In this document: in pieces, positions 43,117-51,539 of the stretch
Numbering within the stretch: the first letter of the stretch is position 1
Layout of the letters: each line of letters begins with the position of its first letter
Source of the DNA: Verrucomicrobiaceae bacterium
Lineage (GTDB): Bacteria; Verrucomicrobiota; Verrucomicrobiia; Verrucomicrobiales; Akkermansiaceae
DNA: 64,000 nucleotides
Direction: 5' to 3'
Assembly: GCA_027491155.1 (NCBI GenBank)
Contig: JAIXWR010000008.1
Location: 1 to 64,000, forward strand
Made by a program: the position numbers and the translations under genes
The notes under the pieces: model-generated
The model's input: the letters and a program-made list of their open reading frames with translations, nothing else
Database searches by the model: none
What the model was told of the DNA's origin: nothing

Positions 43117-45735
43117 ATGTCCGCCACCACCATCCGGTCCTTCGTCGCCCTGGTCCTTCCCCTCGCCAGCGCCGGAGCCGCCACCCTCAGCGGCGAATTC
43201 AAAACCTGGCACAAGACGACCTTCGACTTCGAAGGCCCCGCGACCAGCGAATCCGCCACGCCGAATCCCTTCACGGACTACCGGCTCAACGTCACCTTCA
43301 CCCACCCCGCCAGCGGGAAGAGCTACCTGGTGCCCGGCTACTACGCCGCGGACGGAAATGCCGCCAACACCTCGGCCACCGCCGGCACCGTCTGGCGGGC
43401 GCACTTCGCCCCGGATGAGACCGGCAACTGGTCCTATACGGTCTCGTTCCGCAGCGGTAGCAACGTGGCGGTCAATGCCAGCCCGACGGCAGGAGCATCC
43501 GCGGGTTACTTCGATGGCGAAAGCGGCCAGTTCACCGTGGACGCGACCGACAAAACCGGCCGCGACTTCCGCGGAAAAGGCCGGCTGCAATACGTCGGCA
43601 AGCATCACCTGCGCTTCGCCGCCAGCGGCCGCTACTTCATGAAGGCCGGCGTGGATTCGCCGGAGAACCTGCTGGCCTACGCCGACTTCGACGGGGATTT
43701 CAAAACGGACGGCCACGAGGACGACCGGGTGAAAAACTGGGCACCTCATCTGGCGGACTGGCAAACGGGCGATCCGGTCTGGCAGGGAACCAAGGGCAAG
43801 GGGCTGATCGGCGCGGTCAACTACCTCGCCTCCGAAGGGCTCAACGCCTTCTCATTCCTCACGATGAACATCAACGGGGACGACCAGAACGTCTTTCCCT
43901 ACACCACCTACGGCGAGCGCTTGCGGATGGATATCTCGCGCCTCGCCCAGTGGGAAATCCTCTTCGAGCACGGCACCCGGAAAGGGATGCACCTGCATTT
44001 CAAGACCCAGGAAACCGAGAACGAACTCCTCCTCGACGGCGGGAACACCGGCACCCAGCGCTCGCTTTACTACCGCGAGTTGATCGCCCGCTTCGGCCAC
44101 CACCTCGCGCTCAACTGGAACCTCGGCGAGGAGGTCAATAACGCCTCGCTGTCCCAGAAACAGGCCTGGGCGAAGTATTTCCACGACCACGATCCCTACC
44201 ACCACCCGATCGTGATCCACAACGGGTCGAGTCACTTCGACATGATGGGCACCGCGTCGGAGCTGACCGGCTTCTCGCTCCAGATGAACGAGCCGGACTT
44301 TTCCGACACGTTCTACAACGTGAAGCGCTACGTCAACCGGTCCACCGACTACGGCAAGCCCTGGGTGGTGGCCTGCGACGAGCCGGGCAACTCGAGCACC
44401 AGCCTGCGGCCCGACAGCGACCCGGGCAGCAGCCACGTCGATGCCCGCCGCGATGCCCTGTGGGCGACCATCCTGGCCGGCGGTGCCGGCTGCGAATTCT
44501 ACTTCGGCTACAACTATCCGAACTCCGATCTCACCTGCGAGGACTTCCGCAGCCGCGACGCCTTCTGGGACTACTGCCGGCATGCGCTCCAACTCTTCGA
44601 CGACGAGAACTTCTCCTTCGAACTGATGACCAACCGCAACGAGCTGGTCAGCGGCAACGGCGACAACGGCAACCGCTGCCTCGGCCGGATCGGCGAGGCC
44701 TACCTGGTCCAGCTCCGCGCCGGCGGCAGCCACACGCTGGATCTCACGGCGGCGGGCGGAACTTACACCGTGAAGTGGTTCGACCCGCGCAATGGCGGAC
44801 CGGTGATCCAAGCTGATCCGATCGCCGGCGGCGGCGTGAGAAGCCTCGGCAGCCCGCCGTCCACCCCAACCCAGGATTGGATCGTGCTGGTGCAGTCGAC
44901 CGGCGGGGCCAACGGCACCAACTCGCCGCCGGTGGTCAACGCCGGCCCCGACAAGACCGCCTTCCTCACCGCGGGATCGGTGGCGGTCACCTTCACCGGA
45001 ACCGTCAGCGACGACGGCCTGCCCGACGCGTTCTCGCTCACCCGCACCTGGTCGCAGGTCACTGGACCCGCCACAGTTTCGTTTTCTAACAGCTCCACCG
45101 TGGCGACCGTTGCCACCTTCACCGTCGCTGGGAACTACACGCTGCGGCTCGAAGCCTCGGACAGCGATCTCAGCGCGTCCGACGAGGTGAACATTGTCAT
45201 CAGCCCGCCGGCCGGTGACAACCTGCCTCCGGTCTTCGACGGATTCGCCGCCGCCACCGTGGTCAACCGGCCGCTGGTCCTGACCTTCGCCGAACTGCTC
45301 GCCGCGGCCTCGGATCCGGACGGCGATCCGCTCGCGGTGCTGCCGTGGGAAGGCACCACTTCCGGTGGCGGCGAGGTGACGATGGGCGCGACGTCGCTGA
45401 CCTACACGCCGGTGATCGACCTCGCCGAACCGGACAGCTTCGAGCTCACGGTGGAAGACGGCCGCGGCGGCTCTGCCGGCGGGACCGTCACGGTCAACGT
45501 CGTGGAGTCCGATGGCATCGCGGGCTCCAGCGTGCTTTTGGAAATACTTCCTCAAGCGGACGTGAAAGTGGGCTTCACCGGCGTGCCGGGGCTTGCTTAC
45601 GAAATCCGGAGATCCCAGGACCTCCTCAACTGGAGCCTCATGGCGGTTCGCCGGACGAGCTCCGTGGGGGCCTTGGAATGGATCGACGCCGATCCCCCGG
45701 CCGGCCGCGCGTTCTACCGGGTCCGCTACCATTGA
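43117..45735 (+). CDS. Secreted glycosidase-like protein (DUF5060) with Ig/PKD-like domains
   Basis: The product has 872 residues with a signal peptide (FVALVLPLASAGAA). An N-terminal DUF5060 beta domain (about 20-140) is followed by a TIM-barrel glycosidase-like domain (about 165-490) with LNWNLGEEVNN and VACDEPG as candidate catalytic Glu regions, then a collagen-binding-like beta domain (about 500-590). A PKD/Ig-like domain (about 605-695: NAGPDKTAF, DEVNIVIS) and a cadherin-like one (about 700-800) follow. The end holds the shared module (YEIRRSQDLLNW ... FYRVRYH). It probably degrades a plant or algal polysaccharide outside the cell. The precise GH family is not assigned. Confidence 0.82.
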   Translation: MSATTIRSFVALVLPLASAGAATLSGEFKTWHKTTFDFEGPATSESATPNPFTDYRLNVTFTHPASGKSYLVPGYYAADGNAANTSATAGTVWRAHFAPDETGNWSYTVSFRSGSNVAVNASPTAGASAGYFDGESGQFTVDATDKTGRDFRGKGRLQYVGKHHLRFAASGRYFMKAGVDSPENLLAYADFDGDFKTDGHEDDRVKNWAPHLADWQTGDPVWQGTKGKGLIGAVNYLASEGLNAFSFLTMNINGDDQNVFPYTTYGERLRMDISRLAQWEILFEHGTRKGMHLHFKTQETENELLLDGGNTGTQRSLYYRELIARFGHHLALNWNLGEEVNNASLSQKQAWAKYFHDHDPYHHPIVIHNGSSHFDMMGTASELTGFSLQMNEPDFSDTFYNVKRYVNRSTDYGKPWVVACDEPGNSSTSLRPDSDPGSSHVDARRDALWATILAGGAGCEFYFGYNYPNSDLTCEDFRSRDAFWDYCRHALQLFDDENFSFELMTNRNELVSGNGDNGNRCLGRIGEAYLVQLRAGGSHTLDLTAAGGTYTVKWFDPRNGGPVIQADPIAGGGVRSLGSPPSTPTQDWIVLVQSTGGANGTNSPPVVNAGPDKTAFLTAGSVAVTFTGTVSDDGLPDAFSLTRTWSQVTGPATVSFSNSSTVATVATFTVAGNYTLRLEASDSDLSASDEVNIVISPPAGDNLPPVFDGFAAATVVNRPLVLTFAELLAAASDPDGDPLAVLPWEGTTSGGGEVTMGATSLTYTPVIDLAEPDSFELTVEDGRGGSAGGTVTVNVVESDGIAGSSVLLEILPQADVKVGFTGVPGLAYEIRRSQDLLNWSLMAVRRTSSVGALEWIDADPPAGRAFYRVRYH

Positions 45736-45806
45736 GCGGCCCGCGCTTGCCGTGCCGCTCGCCTGCGGGCACCTTCCGCCGCGTGGACCTTTCACGCTAC
45801 CGCCGC

Positions 45807-45971
45807 ATGGATCCCCACCTGCTGGTGGGCCTGCTCAATACCGAGCTGCGCAATCACTGCGACTCGCTCGAAGACCTGGTGAAAACCCACCACCTCGACC
45901 GCGGCGAACTCGAGAAGAAGATGGCCGCGGCCGGCTACGTCTATCAGCCGGAGCAGAACCAGTTCCGCTGA
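45807..45971 (+). CDS. DUF4250 small protein
   Basis: The product has 54 residues from ATG 45807; a GTG at 45783 would add eight. It matches the small DUF4250 family: LLVGLLNTELRNHCDSLEDL, then LEKKMAAAGYVYQPEQNQF, with the typical ending. Members are short, cytoplasmic and of unknown function. It lies 71 bases past the glycosidase-like gene and about 90 bases before the propeller protein gene. Confidence 0.78.
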   Translation: MDPHLLVGLLNTELRNHCDSLEDLVKTHHLDRGELEKKMAAAGYVYQPEQNQFR

Positions 45972-46057
45972 TCGCGGGTCGGCGCCGTCCGAAAGATCGT
46001 GTCCCGCCTGCCCGTCCCTTCGTTGACTCGCAGCACCCGCAGCCCCAGCTTCTCACC

Positions 46058-47323
46058 ATGACCGCCCCCGGGAAATCCGTCCGCCTGCTCATCGCCGGCC
46101 TTGCGCTCACCTCCGCCGCTCTTGCCGCGGATTCCTCCTGGCCGCAATTCCGCGGACCCACCGGCCAGGGCACCGCCGAAGGCAAGGGCCCGCTGAAGTG
46201 GAGCAAGAACCAGGGGATCGCCTGGAAAGTCGCGATGCCCGCCAGCGGCTGGTCCTCGCCGGTCATCGCCAAGGGCAAGATCGTGCTGACCGGCGCGCGG
46301 AAAGACGGCGACACCACCATCCTCAGCGCCTTCGCCCTCGATGCCAAAAGCGGCGACACCCTCTGGAGCGTCGATCTTTTCAAACCCACCGGCGAGGAGA
46401 CCGCCGCGATGCATGCCAAGAACAGCCTCGCCAGCTCCACCCCGGTCATCGGCGACGACGGCATCGCCTACGTCCACTTCGGCCACATGGGCACCGCCGC
46501 TCTGAAACTCGACGACGGCAAGGTCGTCTGGAAAAAGCAGGTCGCCTACAAGCCGATGCACGGCAACGGCAGCTCGCCCGTGCTCGTCGGCGACCTGCTG
46601 GTGGTGAACGCCGACGCGGAGGTCGATCCCACCATCCTCGCCCTGCGCCGCAAGGACGGCGAAATCGCCTGGCGCACCCCGCGCCAGCAGCCGGTCCGCA
46701 GCTACTTCTCCTTCTGCACGCCGCTGGTCGTCGAAAACAACGGCCGCACCGAAATCCTCAGCCCCGGCAGCGGGCTGATCGGCGCCTACGCTCCCGACGA
46801 CGGCCGCCTGCTGTGGAAAGTCACCTACGGCGAAGGCTACTCGGTGGTCCCCCGCCCGGTCGCCGGCGATGGCATGCTCTTCGTCGCCACCGGCTACAAC
46901 ATCCCCAAGCTGCTCGGCATCCGCCTCGGCAAGGCGGAGGGCGACGTGACGAAGACCCACCAGGTCTGGGAAGCCACCCGCCGCATGCCCAAGACCCCGT
47001 CGATGCTCCTCGCCAACAGCCAGGTGCTGACCCTCGACGACACCGGCACCCTGAGCGGGCTCGATGCGAAGACCGGCAAGTCCGTCTGGAACCGGAAGCT
47101 CCCCGGCAACTTCTCCGCCTCGCCCATCCTTGCCGGCAAGGTCCTCTACGTGCCCACCGAGGACGGCGTCGTCTATGTCGTCGAAATCTCGCCCGATGGC
47201 GCGGAGATCCTCTTCGAGTTCGACATGGCCGAGCGGACCCTCGCCTCGCCCGTCCTGCTCGACGGCGCCCTTTACCTCCGCACCGACGAGCACCTGTGGA
47301 AGATCACCGGAGGTGAGAGTTGA
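46058..47323 (+). CDS. Secreted PQQ-like beta-propeller repeat protein
   Basis: The product has 421 residues from ATG 46058, with a signal peptide (LLIAGLALTSAALA). The mature protein begins SWPQFRGP, the hallmark start of PVC-group PQQ-like propeller proteins, and has blades with the repeating ALDAKSGDTLW, KLDDGKVVW, APDDGRLLW and GLDAKTGKSVW pattern. The family resembles the outer membrane assembly protein BamB and PQQ dehydrogenases, but no cofactor-binding Cys pair is visible. Likely a periplasmic binding or scaffold protein. The next gene is a lipoprotein behind an inverted repeat. Confidence 0.85.
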   Translation: MTAPGKSVRLLIAGLALTSAALAADSSWPQFRGPTGQGTAEGKGPLKWSKNQGIAWKVAMPASGWSSPVIAKGKIVLTGARKDGDTTILSAFALDAKSGDTLWSVDLFKPTGEETAAMHAKNSLASSTPVIGDDGIAYVHFGHMGTAALKLDDGKVVWKKQVAYKPMHGNGSSPVLVGDLLVVNADAEVDPTILALRRKDGEIAWRTPRQQPVRSYFSFCTPLVVENNGRTEILSPGSGLIGAYAPDDGRLLWKVTYGEGYSVVPRPVAGDGMLFVATGYNIPKLLGIRLGKAEGDVTKTHQVWEATRRMPKTPSMLLANSQVLTLDDTGTLSGLDAKTGKSVWNRKLPGNFSASPILAGKVLYVPTEDGVVYVVEISPDGAEILFEFDMAERTLASPVLLDGALYLRTDEHLWKITGGES

Positions 47324-47332
47324 TAGTGGATG

Positions 47333-47471
47333 GTTGAGAGTTGATGGTTTGGAATCCTCGCTTGCCGCTGGTTGGCCGGCTTCTTGCATCAAAACAAGGC
47401 TTCGTTCCCCGGAAACCCCTCGATCCCGACCCAAGTCGTCTATTTCAAACCATCAACCCTAGACTCTCAAC
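47333..47471. repeat. Inverted repeat pair between propeller and lipoprotein genes
   Basis: GTTGAGAG plus TTGATGGTTTGGA (47333-47353) recurs inverted, with a small insertion, as TTTCAAACCATCAACCCTAGACTCTCAAC at 47443-47471 in pieces. About 90 bases separate the arms. A partial extra copy (GAGAGTTGATAG, 47315-47327) precedes the left arm. No coding potential; it might be a remnant of a repetitive element or a regulatory dyad. Confidence 0.55.
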
Positions 47472-47491
47472 TTGCCTTTCAACCTGCCGCC

Positions 47492-47956
47492 ATGGAAGCC
47501 CTCACCTCGTCCCTGATCTCCGCCGCGCTCGCGGTCGCGCTTTCGTCCTGCGTCGGCGGCAAGTATCAGCGCGGCTTCGACCAGGCCGTCGCCGTCATGC
47601 CGCGCCCCGCCGCGAACGCCGAAGGACCTTGGAAAGGCTCCTGGAAAAGCAACGCGAACGGCCACACCGGGCCGCTCTGGTGCATCGTCCAGCCGACCCC
47701 GGACCGTCCCGGCTTCTACGACTTCCGCTACCGCGCCGGCTGGGGGCTCATCCAGTTCGGCGACTACACCCACACCGTCGCCGCCCGGCCCGCCGCGGAT
47801 GGCTCGCTGAAGCTCTCCGGCGAGATGGTCCTGCCCGGCGGCTTCGGGAACTATCAGGTGGAAGGCAAGCTCACCCGCGACGCCTTCGACGCCACCTTCA
47901 AGTCCGCCGGCGACCACGGCACCATGACCCTGCGCCGTCCCGAAGCGCCAAGGTGA
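47492..47956 (+). CDS. Small putative lipoprotein
   Basis: The product has 154 residues from ATG 47492. A lipoprotein signal ends in LSSC (Cys20). The mature domain is beta-rich (GPWKGSWKSNANGHTG, FYDFRYRAGWGLIQFGDY, KLTRDAFDATF), with alternating strands and several Trp residues, like a small beta-barrel or lipocalin-type fold; the family is not known to me. It comes before mlaF by 59 bases on the same strand. A role in lipid handling at the outer membrane is suggested only by that position. Confidence 0.7.
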   Translation: MEALTSSLISAALAVALSSCVGGKYQRGFDQAVAVMPRPAANAEGPWKGSWKSNANGHTGPLWCIVQPTPDRPGFYDFRYRAGWGLIQFGDYTHTVAARPAADGSLKLSGEMVLPGGFGNYQVEGKLTRDAFDATFKSAGDHGTMTLRRPEAPR

Positions 47957-48015
47957 CGGCAGCCCCTTTCCTCATGCCGCTTGCATTGCCCGGCTCCATT
48001 CCGGAACCTCGCGCC

Positions 48016-48768
48016 ATGGCCGCCCCCTTCATCCGCGTGCGCGCGCTCGAGCAGAAATTCGGCTCCCAGATCGTGCTGCGCGGCGTGGACCTCGACATCC
48101 ACTGCGGCGAAACCCTGGTCCTGCTCGGCGGCTCGGGCGGCGGGAAATCGGTGCTGCTCAAACACCTGCCCGGCCTGATGCGGCCTTGGAAAGGAACCGT
48201 CGAGGTCGATGGCACGGACATCTCCGCCCTCGACGAACGCCAGCTCGCGCCCTACCGGCGGAAAGTCGGCATCATGTTCCAGGGCAGCGCCTTGTTCGAC
48301 TCGATGAGCGTCGGCGAGAACGTCGCCTTCCCGCTGCGCGAAGCCGGCCAGAAGGATGAATCCGCCATCCTCGAAAGGGTCCGCGAGGCGCTCGACATCG
48401 TCCGGCTGCCCGGCCAGGAGACGAAAATGCCGGCCGACCTTTCCGGCGGCATGCGCAAGCGGGTCGCCCTCGCCCGGGCCGTGGTCGGACGGCCCGACTG
48501 CGTGCTCTACGACGAGCCGCACGCGGGCCTCGACCCGATCACCGCGGATTCGATCGACCACCTGATCAAGGACCTCCAGCACCACCACGGCATGACCAAC
48601 GTGGTGGTCACCCACGAGATGCGCAGCGTCTTCCACATCGCCGACCGCGTGGTCTTCCTCAAGGAAGGCCGCATCCACTGGACCGGCAGCCCGCAGGAGC
48701 TCAAGGACACCCGCGACCCGGTGCTGCGGCCCTTTGTCGACGGCGACTCCGGCGAGCCCTGGGACTGA
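48016..48768 (+). CDS. mlaF: ABC transporter ATP-binding protein, MlaF-like
   Basis: The product has 250 residues from ATG 48016; an ATG at 47974 is a possible longer start. ATPase motifs: Walker A GGSGGGKS (39-46), signature LSGGMRKR, Walker B VLYDEPHAGLD and the switch His in VVTHEM. The LSGGMRKRVALARA and DEPHAGLDPITAD forms are typical of the Mla/Ttg2A lipid transport ATPases. It drives lipid movement between inner and outer membrane. It is followed by the mlaD-like gene after 45 bases. The permease gene mlaE, usually adjacent, is absent from the window. Confidence 0.9.
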   Translation: MAAPFIRVRALEQKFGSQIVLRGVDLDIHCGETLVLLGGSGGGKSVLLKHLPGLMRPWKGTVEVDGTDISALDERQLAPYRRKVGIMFQGSALFDSMSVGENVAFPLREAGQKDESAILERVREALDIVRLPGQETKMPADLSGGMRKRVALARAVVGRPDCVLYDEPHAGLDPITADSIDHLIKDLQHHHGMTNVVVTHEMRSVFHIADRVVFLKEGRIHWTGSPQELKDTRDPVLRPFVDGDSGEPWD

Positions 48769-48813
48769 TCTTGCCCTTGCACCCGCCCCCGCGACCGGCG
48801 AAAGTCCCGAGCC

Positions 48814-49818
48814 ATGGCGGAATCGGACAGGAAAACGGAACTCTGGGTCGGGGTCTTCGTCTTCATCGGCCTCGCCCTGCTCGGCGGGCTGATCGTGCAG
48901 TTCGGCCGCTTCGGCGACCGGATGCGCGGGAAATACCAGCTCGTGGTGGTCTTCGACGACGCCTCCGGCCTGATCAAGGGCTCCGAGATCCGGATGGGCG
49001 GCGCCCGCATCGGCAAGGTGGCCGAGCACCCGGAGCTCAATTCCGACGTCAAGGTGCAGGTCACCATGAGCGTCGACGACGCGATCCGCATCCCGGAGAA
49101 CTCGATGATCCAGATCGCCTCGGCGACCTTGCTCGGCGACAAGATGATCGTCATCACCCCGCCGGAGGCCGGGTCCAACAACGGCCGCTTCCTCCAGCCC
49201 GGCAGCGTCCTGCGCGGCGGCGGTCCTTCGGGGCTGGATGCGATCCAGAACAACGCCGAATCGATCAGCCGCGACGCCCGCATCCTGATGAACGAGGCCG
49301 GCGCCACCTTCAAGAAGGTCGACGCCGCCGTGGATGAGTTCCGGGTCGCCACCCGGCACCTCACGGAAACCCTCGACAAGGTCAACCACTCGATCCTCTC
49401 CGATGAGAACCTCGGCCACATCGACACCTCGCTCGAAGGCTTCGCCAAGGCCAGCACCTCGCTGGAGCCGGCGGTCGCGGACGCCCGGAAAGCCATCGCG
49501 GCGATCGAAAAGGCGGCCGAGGGCGCCAATGAGACCTTTGCCAGCGCCAGCGAGCGGATCGACGAGCTGGAGCCCGCCCTGCGCGAGGTTCCCAAGGCGG
49601 TCGCCTCGCTTTCCCAAGCCGCCGACAAGGCCGGCGCGGCCCTCGAACGGGTGGAGAGCGGCGGCGGGCTGCTTGGCACCCTGGCCTATGACCGCGAGGT
49701 GTCGGACGACGCCAAAGCCTTCGTCCGCAACCTCAAGCAGCAGGGTATCCTCCGCTACCGCGACAAGGAAACCCCCGAGGAAGACCCGCGGAACCGCTAC
49801 CGCGGCCGCCGTCGCTGA
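48814..49818 (+). CDS. mlaD: MCE-domain protein, MlaD-like
   Basis: The product has 334 residues. A single membrane helix (about 10-28: LWVGVFVFIGLALLGGLIVQFG) anchors it in the inner membrane. One MCE domain (about 40-125) has YQLVVVFDDASGLIKGSEIRMGGARIGKV and NSMIQIASATLLGDKMIVI. A long alpha-helical, probably coiled-coil region (about 145-290) follows, longer than in Escherichia coli MlaD, and a charged tail. It should form a ring that passes lipid to the periplasm, working with the MlaF-like ATPase just upstream. Confidence 0.88.
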   Translation: MAESDRKTELWVGVFVFIGLALLGGLIVQFGRFGDRMRGKYQLVVVFDDASGLIKGSEIRMGGARIGKVAEHPELNSDVKVQVTMSVDDAIRIPENSMIQIASATLLGDKMIVITPPEAGSNNGRFLQPGSVLRGGGPSGLDAIQNNAESISRDARILMNEAGATFKKVDAAVDEFRVATRHLTETLDKVNHSILSDENLGHIDTSLEGFAKASTSLEPAVADARKAIAAIEKAAEGANETFASASERIDELEPALREVPKAVASLSQAADKAGAALERVESGGGLLGTLAYDREVSDDAKAFVRNLKQQGILRYRDKETPEEDPRNRYRGRRR

Positions 49819-49967
49819 CCCCGGGACCGCCGGTCCTCCCCGGCCTTCGTAGCTTTAGCGAAGTAGGCAGCGAAGTGGGCAGACCGGCAGTAACTACCCC
49901 TCCGCACCGTTCACGAGCCCGTGCTGGCGTCATTGCGAAAGGCTGGTAGAATGCAGTGGTCAAGAGC

Positions 49968-51536
49968 ATGCGATTCCCACTCTTTTTCTCGGCGATGGTC
50001 ATTCCAGCCACCGGAATTCAGATCCGGAGCTACGATCCGGCCGTTCATGATCGCTTCACTGGCACTCCGGGGGCTCCCGTGATGAACCCGGGCTTCATTT
50101 ACGATGCTACTAAGTTCACCGGTGTTGGACGCGGAGCCCTCCAGGGACACAAACAATTCACTCTGGTGTCACCCCGGCATTTCGTTTGCGCGACACATTT
50201 CAAGCCCGCTATCGGGCACCCCATCCGCTTTGTCGACGTGGATGGAGCGGTGCTCGACCGGGCTGTCGCTTCCCTAGCAGAGATCTCGATTGCTCCCAAC
50301 AGCCCAACCGATCTTACGCTGGGAACGCTCGCTTCTCCCGTTCCATTGACCGTAAAACCCCTTCCCTATTTGAACCTCGCCAACGAGTCCTACGAGTCTG
50401 CCGAAATCATAGTTTTCGGTCACAGCCCGCTCGGAACTAGCCCGCGTGGAGGGCGTGGAACGATCCAATCCTTCCTCACCGCCGACCTCGACGACGCCGG
50501 GCCGCAGGGAGAAACCCGGCTTTTCAGCTTCGAGTACGATCCCGCTTCTGGCGGCCATGACGACTGCTACCTCGAAGGCGGCGACTCCGGATCCCCGACC
50601 TTCGCGATGGTCTCGGGCCAGCCGGCTCTGGTGGGCATCCACAGCACGGTTTCCACTCCTGATCCCACGATTTTCAACTACGACACTTTCGTTCCGCATT
50701 ACATCGCGGAACTCGACCTGTTGCTCGCGCCCTCCGGCCACCGGATGATGCCCGCGAATTTCACCGCCACCACCCTCGGCATCTCCCCCGGCACGCCCAG
50801 CCCCGCGGTGCTGCGCCGTTCCAACCCCGGACAGATTTCCTTCCAGGTCTCCAACACCGGCGCACAGCTCACCGGCAACCTCTCGGTCACGGTGAGCTTC
50901 CCCGTCGGCCAGCAGCCGTCCTCCTTGAGCGCACCCGGCTGGGTCGCCGAATCCCTCGGCAGCAGCAGCTGGAACCTCCGCGCGGCGACCTTGGCGGGCG
51001 CGGCAAGCCTCACCTTCACCGCGACCTGGACCGACCTTCCCGATCTGGCGGCGATCGCTCCCGGCATCAGCGCCGATTCCGACACCGCAACGGCCGTCGC
51101 CGCGAACCCGTCATTCAGCCTGGCGCCCTCCTACGCCGAGTGGTCCGATGGCCTCGCCCAGCCCGGCCAGACGGCCGATCCCGATGGCGACGGGCTGGAG
51201 AACGTGCTCGAATACGCCCTCGGCGGCGACCCGGAAAGCGGGTCGACGACCCTGCCCGGCGGCCACCCGCTGCTTCCCGTGATGACCTGGCAAGGCGGCA
51301 CCGTCACCTTGTCCTACCCCGAGCGCGACGACGCCGTGCTACGAGGAATCTCGTACCTCGTGGAAACCTCCGCCTCTCCCGCCACCCTGGCCGGTGCCGT
51401 CACCTTGCCGGCCGGAGCCTCGTCGTCCACCGCACCCTTTTCGCCCGCCGTTCCCGGCTTCGTGAAGCGCACCCTCACCTGGCCGGCCGACGGGCCGAAG
51501 CGCTTCGCCCGGGTGAAGGTGACGCTGTCCGAATGA
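49968..51536 (+). CDS. Secreted trypsin-like protease with C-terminal shared module
   Basis: The product has 522 residues from ATG 49968, with a short signal-like start (RFPLFFSAMVIPATG). The protease domain (about 45-255) has His77 in CATHF, Asp115 in PTDLTLG and Ser207 in GGDSGSP. A beta domain follows (about 262-370), then a calcium-binding-like turn DPDGDGLENVLEYALGGDP (about 405-423) and the shared C-terminal module ending RFARVKVTLSE. Codon choice is odd: until about base 50460 third positions are markedly less GC-rich than in all neighbours, then switch to the local style, suggesting the protease half was acquired or recombined. Confidence 0.82.
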   Translation: MRFPLFFSAMVIPATGIQIRSYDPAVHDRFTGTPGAPVMNPGFIYDATKFTGVGRGALQGHKQFTLVSPRHFVCATHFKPAIGHPIRFVDVDGAVLDRAVASLAEISIAPNSPTDLTLGTLASPVPLTVKPLPYLNLANESYESAEIIVFGHSPLGTSPRGGRGTIQSFLTADLDDAGPQGETRLFSFEYDPASGGHDDCYLEGGDSGSPTFAMVSGQPALVGIHSTVSTPDPTIFNYDTFVPHYIAELDLLLAPSGHRMMPANFTATTLGISPGTPSPAVLRRSNPGQISFQVSNTGAQLTGNLSVTVSFPVGQQPSSLSAPGWVAESLGSSSWNLRAATLAGAASLTFTATWTDLPDLAAIAPGISADSDTATAVAANPSFSLAPSYAEWSDGLAQPGQTADPDGDGLENVLEYALGGDPESGSTTLPGGHPLLPVMTWQGGTVTLSYPERDDAVLRGISYLVETSASPATLAGAVTLPAGASSSTAPFSPAVPGFVKRTLTWPADGPKRFARVKVTLSE

Positions 51537-51539
51537 GCG

